Below are positions 8,372 through 17,534 of a stretch of DNA of 61,675 bases, in pieces. The stretch lies in NCBI RefSeq assembly GCF_002366715.1, contig NZ_DFBS01000034.1, positions 1 through 61,675 on the forward strand. The letters are read 5' to 3'. The stretch comes from Halomonas sp. UBA3074. GTDB taxonomy: Bacteria > Pseudomonadota > Gammaproteobacteria > Pseudomonadales > Halomonadaceae. The first letter of the stretch is position 1; every line of letters starts with the position of its first letter. A program made the translations under genes and the position numbers. The notes under the pieces were generated by a model, which searched no databases, had not been told where the DNA came from, and saw only the letters and a list, made by a program, of their open reading frames with translations.

Positions 8372-10726
8372 ATGACATCAAGAGCACTCATTCTGTGTGA
8401 GAAACACTCCGACCAGGCCGACAAAATAGCCCCTGCTTTAGGTCTTACGCGCAGCGGCAACGCCTACACCGGCACCTGGAATGGCATAACACTTACCTTA
8501 GTTTGGGCCGCTGGGCATTTGCTGGCGCCTGTTGAGCCTTCCGAGGTGAGCCCAGAGGCCAATTGGCGCGATCCCCGCAGTCTTCTGCCCCTACCTACCG
8601 CCTTTCCTCAGACGCCTACCGACCGCGGTAAGAAATACCTGGGAAACCTTAAAAAAGAACTCTCTCAAGCAACAGAAGTATGGTTGGCCACCGATCCAGA
8701 CCGCGAAGGCGAAGCCATCGGGTACGAGATCCTGCAATACGCTAAGTACCGCGGTTCGGTGAAGCGGATGTGGCTGACCGGCTCTATGGAAGCGGCCGAT
8801 GTTCAGGCCGCGGCCAAGCGCCTCAGGAACGCCGGAGAAACCATATCTTTCTGGCGGGCTCAGCAGGCCCGCGCCAACGCGGATGGCTTCTGGCAGTACC
8901 TTGTCCGTGCATACACGGCTACCGCTCATCTAGGCCTTATGGGTAGCGATTTAGCCAAAGGCAAGGGCAAGGCTGGGCTCGTGTCGGCCGGCCGCGTACA
9001 GTCCGCCACCCTTGGGCTAGTTGTTACCCGCGATCGCACAATCGAAGCCTTTATTCCAGTCGATCACTACCAGGCAAAGATTACCCTGGGCGGGGGCGAG
9101 CTGACCTATTCTCCAGCCACCCCAATAGCTGGCGCCAGCAGCATCCAACTGCAGGATGAAGGCAAGCCAATGTTCCTGGACAGGGCAGCCATGTTGGCCT
9201 TCACCAAGCGCTTAGAGACCGTCGATAACGCCGCCATTCTGGAGGCCGAGACAAAGCAAACAGCCAAACATCCACCGCTGCCATACAGCCTCACGGCGCT
9301 TCAGCGAGACATGTCAAAAAAGTACGGCCTCACGGCCACACAGACGCTGAAAGCAGCCGATTCAATGCGAAGCGATGGTTACCTGACCTACCCCCGAACA
9401 GAGCATGGAGAATTGCCCGCAAGCCTCTATAACCGGACCGATCTGTTGGCCATTTTGGGAGGCGCAGCAAAGGCTGATGACACGCTCATGACGCCAGCTC
9501 GGCAAGCTGGACGCCGGCATTGCATGGAGGGTGCCGAGGCGCCACGTCCACGCTGTTTTACCGACAAGCCCATGAACCACCACGGGATCATCCCAACGCG
9601 CAAGACACCGAACCTGTCAGAACGCACTGAGGCCGAGCAAAAGGTTTACCTGGCCTGCGCAAAACAATTCATCCAGGCCCTCCTACCAGCCGCTACCGTC
9701 GAGTCCCTGAGTGTCCGCGCCAGCATAGATGTTGAGGACGTGATTGAGCGACAGCCAGCGCTGTTTGCAGGCACCTTCAAACGCATCATTGACCCCGGCT
9801 GGATGACTGCTTTCGAGGCCCACAAAGAGCAGAAAGACCTGCCGCCACTGGTGACCGGCGCTAACACTCCCGTCGAGGCAGTAAGGCTTCATGAGGCACG
9901 CACAGAGCCGCCCAAACACTTCACGCTGCACGACTTACTGAGCGCAATGCTCAATGCAGGCCGGCACGTCGATGGTGAAGATGCAGAAGCACTCCGAAAA
10001 GCTGAAGGGATAGGCACTCCAGCCACTCGGGATACCGTTTTGCAGACATTGTTTGATCGTGAATACATAACCACCAAGCGTAAGGGCAAACAGCTGCTTA
10101 TTGTCTCCACCCCGCGAGGCCGCGCATTCATCGATAACACCCCCTCCGAACTCTCCGATGTGCGTGTGACAGCCGCCTGGGAGCGCCAGCTCGATGCGAT
10201 CCAGAACGCACCCAACGACACAGCGGCAAAGCATGCCCGTGACAATTTTATAACCGCTCAACGCGACTTCATCACCACCCGTATCAAAGAGGCAATCGAC
10301 ATCATGGACAATGCACCCGAGGCTGTTTTGGCAACGGCCAATGGCCCCACAGAGAACATGGTTTCTGCTGCACGAAAGCTAGCTGCAGCTCGCAGTCTCA
10401 CGCTACCAGAAGGCATCGAAAAGAGCTTCGAGCTGTGTCGCTCATTTCTGGACGAAGTAATGCAGCAAACACCGCCACCAACTGACAAGATGAAGGCCTT
10501 GGCGATGCGCTTAGCGGATGAGAATGAGGTGACATTGAATGGAGAGCTGACCTCCTTCAGGGAGTGTAAAACATTCATCGACAAGTACATGCAGATCCAG
10601 GCACCGACCGCGAGAATGATAGCTGCTGCTGAGTCTGCAGCGAAGCGCTACAAAGTAACGCTACCCGAGGCTGCCCGCACCTCAATACAAGAGTGCCGCG
10701 TGTTCCTCAACGAGCACCCACGCTAG
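8372..10726 (+). CDS. topB: DNA topoisomerase III (type IA)
   Basis: 784 residues from ATG 8372 (MTSRALILCEKH). The N-terminal Toprim domain has the acidic signature DPDREGEAIG; the active-site tyrosine lies in DGYLTYPRTE; GIGTPATRD follows. These mark a type IA topoisomerase, which relaxes or decatenates DNA through a 5'-phosphotyrosine link. After the catalytic core the tail holds three diverged copies of a roughly 38-residue unit (beginning ENMVSAARKL, DKMKALAMRL, ARMIAAAESA, each ending in a ...C(R/K)xF(L/I)(D/N) motif), probably DNA-binding. Plasmid-borne TopB homologues are common beside conjugation genes and assist plasmid segregation or transfer. An in-frame ATG at 8327 is an alternative start. 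Confidence 0.88.
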   Translation: MTSRALILCEKHSDQADKIAPALGLTRSGNAYTGTWNGITLTLVWAAGHLLAPVEPSEVSPEANWRDPRSLLPLPTAFPQTPTDRGKKYLGNLKKELSQATEVWLATDPDREGEAIGYEILQYAKYRGSVKRMWLTGSMEAADVQAAAKRLRNAGETISFWRAQQARANADGFWQYLVRAYTATAHLGLMGSDLAKGKGKAGLVSAGRVQSATLGLVVTRDRTIEAFIPVDHYQAKITLGGGELTYSPATPIAGASSIQLQDEGKPMFLDRAAMLAFTKRLETVDNAAILEAETKQTAKHPPLPYSLTALQRDMSKKYGLTATQTLKAADSMRSDGYLTYPRTEHGELPASLYNRTDLLAILGGAAKADDTLMTPARQAGRRHCMEGAEAPRPRCFTDKPMNHHGIIPTRKTPNLSERTEAEQKVYLACAKQFIQALLPAATVESLSVRASIDVEDVIERQPALFAGTFKRIIDPGWMTAFEAHKEQKDLPPLVTGANTPVEAVRLHEARTEPPKHFTLHDLLSAMLNAGRHVDGEDAEALRKAEGIGTPATRDTVLQTLFDREYITTKRKGKQLLIVSTPRGRAFIDNTPSELSDVRVTAAWERQLDAIQNAPNDTAAKHARDNFITAQRDFITTRIKEAIDIMDNAPEAVLATANGPTENMVSAARKLAAARSLTLPEGIEKSFELCRSFLDEVMQQTPPPTDKMKALAMRLADENEVTLNGELTSFRECKTFIDKYMQIQAPTARMIAAAESAAKRYKVTLPEAARTSIQECRVFLNEHPR

Positions 10727-10921
10727 CCGCGCCGAGAGGTAGGCCGGGCACCCCTTGGGCGGGGCAAGGGCACAAGTACGATCACATCAAAAGCTACCGA
10801 ACAAGACAATCCCTCGCCAAGGAAGGCGTTCAATTTAACACCTGCCAGACGTACCCGCTCACCACCTTTAAAGCACACAGAAAATATCCTTTAAGATTGA
10901 TAGGAGACGATAGGAACCGTT

Positions 10922-11458
10922 ATGCATGAAGCCCACCAAGACGACGATGAACTACTGGTTGAAAGCACTAATCAACGTCGCTCACGCCGTACAGTTGATA
11001 GAGAGGTACTAGCTCACGAGGCCGAGCTAATGGTCGGCGCACTGACGGCAGATATAGATGCAATTATGGGGGAGTACACAAGGCAGCTACTGGACATCGT
11101 TGAACGCATCAGAGAAGCCCAACCACGCACCCATGGTGCGGTACTTTTAGATGTTAGTCGGTGTGGTTATGGATGCCTCGGTTGCCCTCACCCGGTATGG
11201 CGTAAATGGGTCAACCGACAACAGCATAGCCGGCATTCTCCATCAACCTGGCATGCTGTGAGAATACAGCGACCAGGGGTAGCAGCAAGAGCGAAATCTG
11301 TACCTCAAGAGGCACGGGAACTGATAGCAGAAGCTCTCGTGCTGATCGAACGTAGGGCACGCTTCATCGACCATTTGAAGCGCATCAATAAGGCCATTGG
11401 TACTGCACGTCACTATCGACCAGAGCTAGGCCAACATGGCGGCAAAGAGGACAGCTAG
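10922..11458 (+). CDS. Hypothetical protein with a Cys cluster
   Basis: 178 residues. The mid-region carries CGYGCLGCPHPVW, a compact Cys/His cluster likely to bind zinc or another metal. The rest is charged and helical. GATAGGAACC precedes the start. It lies downstream of topB by about 200 bp on the same strand. Function unknown. Confidence 0.5.
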   Translation: MHEAHQDDDELLVESTNQRRSRRTVDREVLAHEAELMVGALTADIDAIMGEYTRQLLDIVERIREAQPRTHGAVLLDVSRCGYGCLGCPHPVWRKWVNRQQHSRHSPSTWHAVRIQRPGVAARAKSVPQEARELIAEALVLIERRARFIDHLKRINKAIGTARHYRPELGQHGGKEDS

Positions 11459-11840
11459 ACGCTCTTTTTTTTGCGCACCAACTGATTCCTCTATGGCTGG
11501 GAGTGTCACTCTACAAGCCGTTTTTGAGACGCTGAACTGGCCTCAAGCGGGCTTAGATGTTCACCGTAATGGTGAACGCACCATGATGCATCTCACCCAT
11601 TATATGTGTACTCGCTATGCGCGTTACTCCTTCCTACGGAGAGCTATACCCATGGGCAACCACCCTTTGGGTATCCTTGTACGGGGGATGGATGACAGTT
11701 ACTAAATGACCGCGCTGGTAGGTATGAGAGGGTGGGGGAGAGGTAATACCCCATACGGGAATCAACCTCCATGAAAGCACCTCCTAATACAATATGTATT
11801 CCCTTATATATGAGATCCCAAGCGCGCCATTGCTGACCAA

Positions 11841-12024
11841 GCTGGCGCCTTCGGTGCGTGAGCAACAACGGTGAAAACGTCCTTGTCGGGGTGTGGGAAG
11901 GCCACGCCACCGCGCTCTATGCTGGCGCCTTCGATGCGTGAGCAGCAACGGTGAAAACGTCCTTGTCGGGGTGTGGGAAGGCCATGCCACCGCGCTCTAT
12001 GCTGGCGCCTTCGATGCGTGAGCA
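11841..12024. repeat. 80-bp tandem repeat, 2.3 copies
   Basis: Copies at 11841-11920 and 11921-12000 differ at only a few bases; a third copy is cut off after 24 bp (12001-12024). Each starts gctggcgccttcg and contains ccttgtcggggtgtggg. The period is exactly 80 bp. Confidence 0.95.
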
Positions 12025-12046
12025 TGAGGAGACAATAGCGGGCTAG

Positions 12047-12312
12047 AACGAAGTTGAATCGGGGCGGTTTAAGGAATTAGAAATCGCAAATATTAGGCGT
12101 TTCGAGGCTTGCCTCGTGATAGGCCGCGAAGCGGCCCATGTGCTTTTCGTGGACAGCAGAAGAAAGATCGCTTGCTCTCCCACAGCAGTCCTGCTTGCTC
12201 TAACAAAACGAAGTGACTTGGGGCGTTTTTCCGGCTTTAACTATAGCAAATCTAGGCGTGTCGTGGCCTGGCTCTTATTCAGCCGCGTAGCGGCTCATGT
12301 GCTCTCGTTGAC
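12047..12312. repeat. Two diverged ~105-bp repeats offset by 160 bp
   Basis: The block at 12047-12159 and the block at 12207-12312 align from aacgaagt through gcaaat and aggcgt to catgtgct. Each carries a short hairpin in the same place: GGCCGC-gaa-GCGGCC in the first, AGCCGC-gta-GCGGCT in the second. The stem bases change together, which favours a conserved structure. The 160-bp offset is twice the 80-bp period of the neighbouring tandem repeat. Confidence 0.7.
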
Positions 12313-12673
12313 TCAACAAATAACTGCAACGGTGAACACAACAAGAAAGCACACCAAGCAGCACATAAAACCATTCAAAAAGTTGTAGAAAAACCTTCTA
12401 AAATAGATACGCGCTAACACAGAATACCGCCTAAAATTAGTCGTTTATATGCAATTCCAGAGATGTTCGTAAACTATCTTTTATTGAGATGGGCGAAGAT
12501 AGCCGGAGCTACCGCGCCGTATAACTCGAACGATTCACGGCCTTATAATCAAATCAGGGTAGTTCGGGGGATGTTCCCTGTCCCTGGCCTAAGGCATGCC
12601 TAGTCACCGTGGTTTCAAAGCTACGCTCACCACTGCCACGGGAACTGCATCATTTTCTTGGAAAGGGAAGACC

Positions 12674-13318
12674 CTATTCCTGACTGGGATATTCCCCCCT
12701 GAATTCATCCATGCTCTTGAGCAGGTCCAGGTAATCTACCCCACCCGTAATAAGGCGGGTCTTTGTAGCGCGTTCATACATCCACACACTCCATAACTTC
12801 ATATGCGTTGAGGCGCCTTCAAGGTCCTTGGGCATCATCCCTCCCCACTCTGGATCGTCAGCCATAAACTGGAGTGCCCGATCAATGGCACGATCCAGAT
12901 CATTTCGGGGCGAGTAAAAGTCAGACAGATGTACCTGCTCGGCCAGGATCAAAACCGCAAGCACCGGATAGTTCAGAAACTCTGCAAACTTTTCAATCAC
13001 ATCCCGGCCCAGGCTACTGGCAAGCCTACGTCCAGTTTTCAAGTGGCTTAGAGTGCTCGGCGCAATGCCAAGGTGGTCGGCTAGGTCTGTGGAAGCCAGC
13101 CCTTCGCCAACAGCTCTCTCGAAGATAACCTGAACCAACTTATAGCCAGGCGTTTCGGGCTCGATTTGCAGGTAGTCAGTTCTTGGTCCTTTGGGCTTTC
13201 CCCTCTGTCCATCCTTAGGGCCTGAACCCCCTTTACGGATTCCTGCGTCGATGACCTTCTGTAGGTCTTTATCATTTTTTCCCTGATCCAAGTTTTTCTC
13301 CCCATATGACGTCAGCAT
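12674..13318 (-). CDS. XRE-like helix-turn-helix regulator
   Basis: 214 residues. The central part (about 70-100) reads GLASTDLADHLGIAPSTLSHLKTGRR, an XRE-type helix-turn-helix. A basic Gly/Lys/Pro-rich N-terminus precedes it and a long helical domain follows. The ATG at 13318 lies in a TGACGTCA-containing stretch, while a TTG at 13291 has a better RBS (GGGGAG), so the start is uncertain. Divergent from the DUF2274-like gene, which it may regulate. Likely a plasmid transcription or copy-control regulator. Confidence 0.65.
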   Translation of the reverse strand: MLTSYGEKNLDQGKNDKDLQKVIDAGIRKGGSGPKDGQRGKPKGPRTDYLQIEPETPGYKLVQVIFERAVGEGLASTDLADHLGIAPSTLSHLKTGRRLASSLGRDVIEKFAEFLNYPVLAVLILAEQVHLSDFYSPRNDLDRAIDRALQFMADDPEWGGMMPKDLEGASTHMKLWSVWMYERATKTRLITGGVDYLDLLKSMDEFRGEYPSQE

Positions 13319-13433
13319 GTCATCTAGTCAAATAGAACTATACCGGATAACAAATTCTAATACTTATTGCCTATCCAGCGCCGCACGCTCAGCGGCAAGA
13401 TTGCATCGCTACATCTTAACCCAGGAGTAAGCA

Positions 13434-13766
13434 ATGCTCATCGGCCGTATTGAACACGATCCCAAAAAACACTTTCCGCTGCAGTTGCCGGAGTCAACGC
13501 TTGGCCGCCTTGAACTGTACAAAGAACTTTATCAGCAGACATTCGGCGAGAAAGTTGCAAATAACGATCTCGTGGACCTAATGCTCACGAATGTCATGGA
13601 TAGAGACCGTGAATTCAAGCGGTTCTTGAGAGAGGAGGAACGAAAGAAAAAACTGGAAGCAAAACAACAGGAACGAGGCACAGGAACTAGCCCCTCAGCT
13701 GGTGAAGCTGAAACCGAATCTCACGCTGAGGCACAAAGCCATCAGCGTGAGCAGCACCAGGCATAA
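13434..13766 (+). CDS. DUF2274-like small protein
   Basis: 110 residues with a clear CAGGAG RBS. The pattern LPESTLGRLELY...LVDLMLTNVMDRDREFKRF fits the DUF2274 signature (L-x-x-Y...ML-x-x-x-M-x-x-DR-x-F), a family often encoded near conjugation genes. The C-terminus is a highly charged Glu/Lys/Gln tail. Function of the family is not established; a DNA-binding accessory role is plausible. Confidence 0.55.
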   Translation: MLIGRIEHDPKKHFPLQLPESTLGRLELYKELYQQTFGEKVANNDLVDLMLTNVMDRDREFKRFLREEERKKKLEAKQQERGTGTSPSAGEAETESHAEAQSHQREQHQA

Positions 13767-13771
13767 GGGTA

Positions 13772-14314
13772 CTAGGTCTCGATATGCTGCGCTTGGATGA
13801 TCTCACACATCTGTTCTACCTGGGGAACAACACGTCTCCACTTGGTACGCAGAACACGGTGATTGCCTGTAGCCCAACTGCGCACAGAGGTAACAGCCTC
13901 GTCAGCAGCCACGGCTATCTGGCGTGGGGTCATTACTTCCATCCAGCGCTCTACAGTAGCTTTGATCTCTTTGGAATCGACCCAAGCACCGCCTTCGATA
14001 GCGACGTGCTCGGACATTATTTCATTAAGAGCATTGAGCACTTTGTCATATCCGACCTTTCGAGGGACCGCTCCCCCTGTCCAGGTATGAATGGATGCCA
14101 CGGAAATCGAGCATCCAAGTTTCCCCGTCAGGTGCTCTGCGATCTTGGCCAGAGTCATGCCGTAATCGTCTCGCAGAGTAGCAATATGTCGAGCCAAGTC
14201 ACTGTCGGTCTTGCTGCGTTCAGCACGCCCACGGGTTGTCGGAATGCTGATCTTGATTTCGCAGCCATGCCTCTCGAGCGTGTTGATCAGGTCGTTCAGG
14301 AGTGCGTCACGCAT
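13772..14314 (-). CDS. DNA-binding regulator, probable HTH
   Basis: 180 residues. Residues about 40-85 (RDDYGMTLAKIAEHL...SVASIHTWTGG) look like a helix-turn-helix, and a second candidate lies at about 135-160 (TPRQIAVAADEAVTSVRSWATG). Its ATG (14314-14312) shares the palindrome CATG with the start of the divergent sigma-like gene (14313-14315). RBS AGAGG. Likely a repressor governing the transfer operon start; inference from position. Confidence 0.6.
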   Translation of the reverse strand: MRDALLNDLINTLERHGCEIKISIPTTRGRAERSKTDSDLARHIATLRDDYGMTLAKIAEHLTGKLGCSISVASIHTWTGGAVPRKVGYDKVLNALNEIMSEHVAIEGGAWVDSKEIKATVERWMEVMTPRQIAVAADEAVTSVRSWATGNHRVLRTKWRRVVPQVEQMCEIIQAQHIET

Positions 14315-14888
14315 GACTAACCTCTATGAATATTTGGCAAGTCACCCGCCTTCTGAAATGCAGCGACTTGTTGGTTGGACGGCAGCCCGTTTGCATATCC
14401 CCAGGCAATGGCAGGAGGACATGAAGCAGGAAATATACGTTGCCTGGTTTTCTAAGGAATATGACCCTTCGTATTCCCATGATGCGATCATGAAATATGC
14501 TGGTGAGGCGGCTTTCCTCGCGGTCAGCACATGGCGCCGCCATACCATCCTACCAGTGACCGTTCATAAAGCCGGTCAGGCTGATAGCGAACCCAGGGCT
14601 GAGCAGTTTGATCTGATGGCTGAACAGATCCCTGGTTTCACTGAAGAGTTCAACGACGAAATCGACATTGACCCTGAGGCTTTCGTTGAGACCACTTCGA
14701 TGGCTTCAGCGCACCTCATCGACCTACCCAAACGCTCAGCTCGAACTGAGCTGTCTCATGAAAACTTGTTGGCCCTTCACTGCGAAGGCCTTTCGCCCGC
14801 TGAGATCGCAGCTGCAGCGAACATGACCGAGCGCAGCGTATACCGCAGATTGGAACGCCTTAAACATGGAAACCGTAGTACAGTATAG
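14313..14888 (+). CDS. Sigma-factor-like regulator at the head of the transfer operon
   Basis: 191 residues from ATG 14313 (CAGGAG RBS 10 nt upstream). The C-terminus (LLALHCEGLSPAEIAAAANM...SVYRRLERL) is a typical sigma region 4 / LuxR-like helix-turn-helix. The N-terminal half (PRQWQEDMKQEIYVAWFSK...DAIMKYAGEAAFLAVSTW) resembles sigma region 2 of small sigma-70 proteins. It overlaps traW by 23 bp, so it leads the transfer operon. It may drive transcription of the tra genes or of the shared leaders elsewhere in the window; both are inference. The start shares CATG with the divergent regulator. Confidence 0.6.
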   Translation: MTNLYEYLASHPPSEMQRLVGWTAARLHIPRQWQEDMKQEIYVAWFSKEYDPSYSHDAIMKYAGEAAFLAVSTWRRHTILPVTVHKAGQADSEPRAEQFDLMAEQIPGFTEEFNDEIDIDPEAFVETTSMASAHLIDLPKRSARTELSHENLLALHCEGLSPAEIAAAANMTERSVYRRLERLKHGNRSTV

Positions 14889-15567
14889 TAAAATTGCAGC
14901 GTTATCGGTAGCACTCTTAGGAGCTGCTTTATCCACTACCGCACTTGCCTCTGATCAGGACCTAGGTGTACTTGGCCCTACTTGGGAAATCGTAGAGCCC
15001 GACATGCGGCTGGCGATCGTGGCAGAGGCGCATGGTGTCGACTGGGACTCCGTAAATGAGCACCTAGCAGGGCAAGCTCAAAATCATACGAGAGACATCC
15101 CCGATTGGTTCGTCCCGATTGCCGAGCATACCGAAACTCACTTCGTAGATCCGTCCTATACGCTAGGTGAAGACATCGAAGCCTTGAAGCGGCAATCCGA
15201 TGGTACATACCAGTGGGGAGTCATCTATGAGGCCGGCACCAAGGTCAACCCCCTCAAGCACATACAGCCAGAGAACTGGCTCCTCGTTGTTGATCTTCGA
15301 GCCGATGATCAGCGTGAACTGGCCATGACGTTAAAGGCCCGACACCCAGCCAACCTAACAGTAATCGTCACAGCAGGAGACCCAGGTAGTTTGGCGTCTG
15401 ATCTTGGCCAAGCCGTGTACTTCGCAGAGGAATGGCATTTCGATCGGCTGGGCATTACGCATACCCCCTCTTTAGCTGGCGTTCGGGACAGTCATCCTGA
15501 CGTAATCGAAGTGACCCATTTCGCCTATCCCTACGATGTCACCACCCTGGAGGAACACCTGCCATGA
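14866..15567 (+). CDS. traW: F-type pilus assembly protein TraW
   Basis: 233 residues with a signal peptide (ALSVALLGAALSTTALA). The mature N-terminus DLGVLGPTWEIVEPDM matches the TraW_N signature, and GVIYEAGTKVNPL plus YFAEEWHFDRLGITHTPSL fit the TraW body. In F, TraW is a periplasmic protein needed for pilus assembly and works with TraU and TrbC. It overlaps the sigma-like gene upstream and traU downstream (ATGA). Confidence 0.8.
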   Translation: METVVQYSKIAALSVALLGAALSTTALASDQDLGVLGPTWEIVEPDMRLAIVAEAHGVDWDSVNEHLAGQAQNHTRDIPDWFVPIAEHTETHFVDPSYTLGEDIEALKRQSDGTYQWGVIYEAGTKVNPLKHIQPENWLLVVDLRADDQRELAMTLKARHPANLTVIVTAGDPGSLASDLGQAVYFAEEWHFDRLGITHTPSLAGVRDSHPDVIEVTHFAYPYDVTTLEEHLP

Positions 15568-16571
15568 AGAGGTTACTACTCTCTGTTCTGACTGTTGCAG
15601 CTCTCACAACGGGGAGCGCCTATAGCGCATCCCCGTTATCGGGTTCTGCCGCATGTCGGGGAGAGATTTTCAATCCCATCAACGACGCGAACTGGAACAA
15701 CATGTTTCCGGTAACGGTAGCTGGAATTTCCATGGGGGGTGGGTCTAATCCTTCCCTTATGCACATGGACTCAATCTGTTTGTGTCCTGGGCCCTATGGC
15801 ATCGACATGCCAGGGATCGGCATGACGTTCTGGGAACCAACGTTCCTCGCTGAAGTGGCGCGAACACCTGGCTGTATGTCGACGCTCGGTGGCACGCAGG
15901 TACTAACCGGATACGACTCCCTGACTTCTAACCAAACGTATGGCTCGGGACGTGGAGATAGCAGCGTTACCAGGATGCAAATCCACTGGTATATCTACCC
16001 TCTGTTCAGTGTACTCAACATGATGAGTTCGCTGGGGTGCATGAATACCTCCGGATTTAACCTTGCAGACCTCACTGAGGTCGACGCCACTTGGCAGGAT
16101 GACACTTGGACATCCATCGCATTTCCAGAGTCAGCTCTCTTCGCCAATCCAGTTGGTGCTCTCTCGTGCATCCCTGACGCCGTAGCTTCTGCAGCGGGTC
16201 GCCCCCTAGACATGATGTTCTGGTGTCAGGGCTCTCAGGGCGTCGTGTATCCCCTCACTGGCTCAAGCACCACTCACAGCTCCCCCCAAGGTGGGAATCT
16301 CCACGTCCTTGGCAAGTACATGCAGCGTAAGACACGCATGGCGGGCCTGTTATCAACGACCGGCCCTTGGGCTGAATGCCAATCCGTTTACCTGCCGAAC
16401 ATGATTCGCAGCCAATACCGTATTGACCCGGTGGCCCCTGTTGCCAGCAACCAAACTGCTGTTCTTGGAATGTCCGAGTTCCGCTGGGGGATGCTGCCTC
16501 CCGCCAACACCGCTGTTCGTACTGATTCCGCATTCTTGATCTGGGTAGGTAAGCAATGCTGCGCACTCTGA
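15564..16571 (+). CDS. traU: Conjugal transfer protein TraU
   Basis: 335 residues, signal peptide (LLLSVLTVAALTTGSAYS). The opening of the mature part, ACRGEIFNPIND followed by MFPVTVAGI, is the TraU hallmark, as are the CLCPGP cluster and many paired cysteines. TraU is a periplasmic DNA-transfer protein of F-type systems. ATGA overlap with traW and 16-bp overlap with trbC place it in one operon. Confidence 0.85.
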   Translation: MKRLLLSVLTVAALTTGSAYSASPLSGSAACRGEIFNPINDANWNNMFPVTVAGISMGGGSNPSLMHMDSICLCPGPYGIDMPGIGMTFWEPTFLAEVARTPGCMSTLGGTQVLTGYDSLTSNQTYGSGRGDSSVTRMQIHWYIYPLFSVLNMMSSLGCMNTSGFNLADLTEVDATWQDDTWTSIAFPESALFANPVGALSCIPDAVASAAGRPLDMMFWCQGSQGVVYPLTGSSTTHSSPQGGNLHVLGKYMQRKTRMAGLLSTTGPWAECQSVYLPNMIRSQYRIDPVAPVASNQTAVLGMSEFRWGMLPPANTAVRTDSAFLIWVGKQCCAL

Positions 16572-17533
16572 CCGCTATTACTTTGACGCTATTCAGCACA
16601 TCGGCGTTAAGCCAACAAACACCCGTACAAGCCGCTCAAGACGCTTTCTCTGCTCTTCAAGGGTCACAGGCACCTAGTGGCCTATTCGCTGGCCAGAAGA
16701 GCCCTGAGGCAATCCTGGAGGCGATGGGCGCGAACACAAGCGGATCAACCGCAGGCCAAGCAGCCGGCTCTGAGATGCTAGGAAACGTCCGGGCCCAAGG
16801 TCAGACCGGGGGGATCGCAGACCCTGAAATGGCCGCTGAATGGCAAGCACTGAGGGATTCGTTAGACCTAGGTGAACAGGATCGACTGTATTTCTTCATC
16901 TCATTTTCAATGCCCGAAAGCTTGATTCGTGGCTATGCACTTGATGCAGCCAGAGCAGGAGGCGAGCTGGTTCTGCGCGGAGTGGAGCCGGGTATAACGC
17001 TCCGTGACTTCACCATGGAGCGCTTGCTGAAGGTACTACGCCCGGGAGGCATGACAGCACCGATCCAGATCGACCCGCGACTGTTCGATACCTACGAGAT
17101 CGAGACCGTACCCACGATTGTCCTTGCCAAGGAAGATCCCATGGGCGTGTGTCAGACCGCCAAGCGCCAAATAGGCGAAATCGATGGTCAGCAGCTCGAG
17201 TACCAGGGATGCCCTAAGGGCAACCCAGACAATTACTGGAAGGCTGAAGGGTCAGTAACTGCCCTATATGCCTTAGAGCAATTCAACAAAGGCGGTGCCG
17301 GCAATGCCGAGGTCTACATCAATGCGCTCAAGGGCGAGGGCGCCGAAAGCGCTCCTGAGCAGGGAGGCGTTGCGTCAGCACAGTGGGAGTCGATGAGCGA
17401 CGAGCTAGCTGAGCGCAACGCACAACGACTCCGTGAGCGCTATCAAGGCACTGATCGCGAAGTTTACGACACGCCAATGGGGCCGGCCGTTGGTCCCGCG
17501 GGACAGAATATTGATCATCTCTGGGAGGAGTGA
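16556..17533 (+). CDS. trbC: F-type pilus assembly protein TrbC
   Basis: 325 residues, signal peptide. The C-terminal half (LYFFISFSMPESLIRGY...GGELVLRGV...ETVPTIVLAKED) is the thioredoxin-like TrbC domain of F-type systems, without a CxxC active site. A Gln/Ala/Gly-rich linker separates it from the signal peptide. TrbC acts in the periplasm with TraW to assemble pili. Immediately precedes a Cys-rich TraN-like gene. Confidence 0.82.
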   Translation: MLRTLTAITLTLFSTSALSQQTPVQAAQDAFSALQGSQAPSGLFAGQKSPEAILEAMGANTSGSTAGQAAGSEMLGNVRAQGQTGGIADPEMAAEWQALRDSLDLGEQDRLYFFISFSMPESLIRGYALDAARAGGELVLRGVEPGITLRDFTMERLLKVLRPGGMTAPIQIDPRLFDTYEIETVPTIVLAKEDPMGVCQTAKRQIGEIDGQQLEYQGCPKGNPDNYWKAEGSVTALYALEQFNKGGAGNAEVYINALKGEGAESAPEQGGVASAQWESMSDELAERNAQRLRERYQGTDREVYDTPMGPAVGPAGQNIDHLWEE

Positions 17534-17534
17534 C

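Larger units (their letters stand above)
11459..12673. other. 1.2-kb gene-poor, repeat-rich stretch
   Basis: No supported gene. The stretch contains an 80-bp tandem repeat (11841-12024), a second pair of diverged repeats (12047-12312) and an AT-rich tail (12310-12480). Short frames here are composed of repeat sequence. A structured stretch of this kind beside regulator genes could be an origin, a transfer site or a noncoding RNA locus; nothing decides between them. Confidence 0.5.

Noticed and set aside
11841..12024. Possible CRISPR array
   Set aside because: The repeat unit is contiguous 80-bp DNA with no unique spacers and only 2.3 copies.
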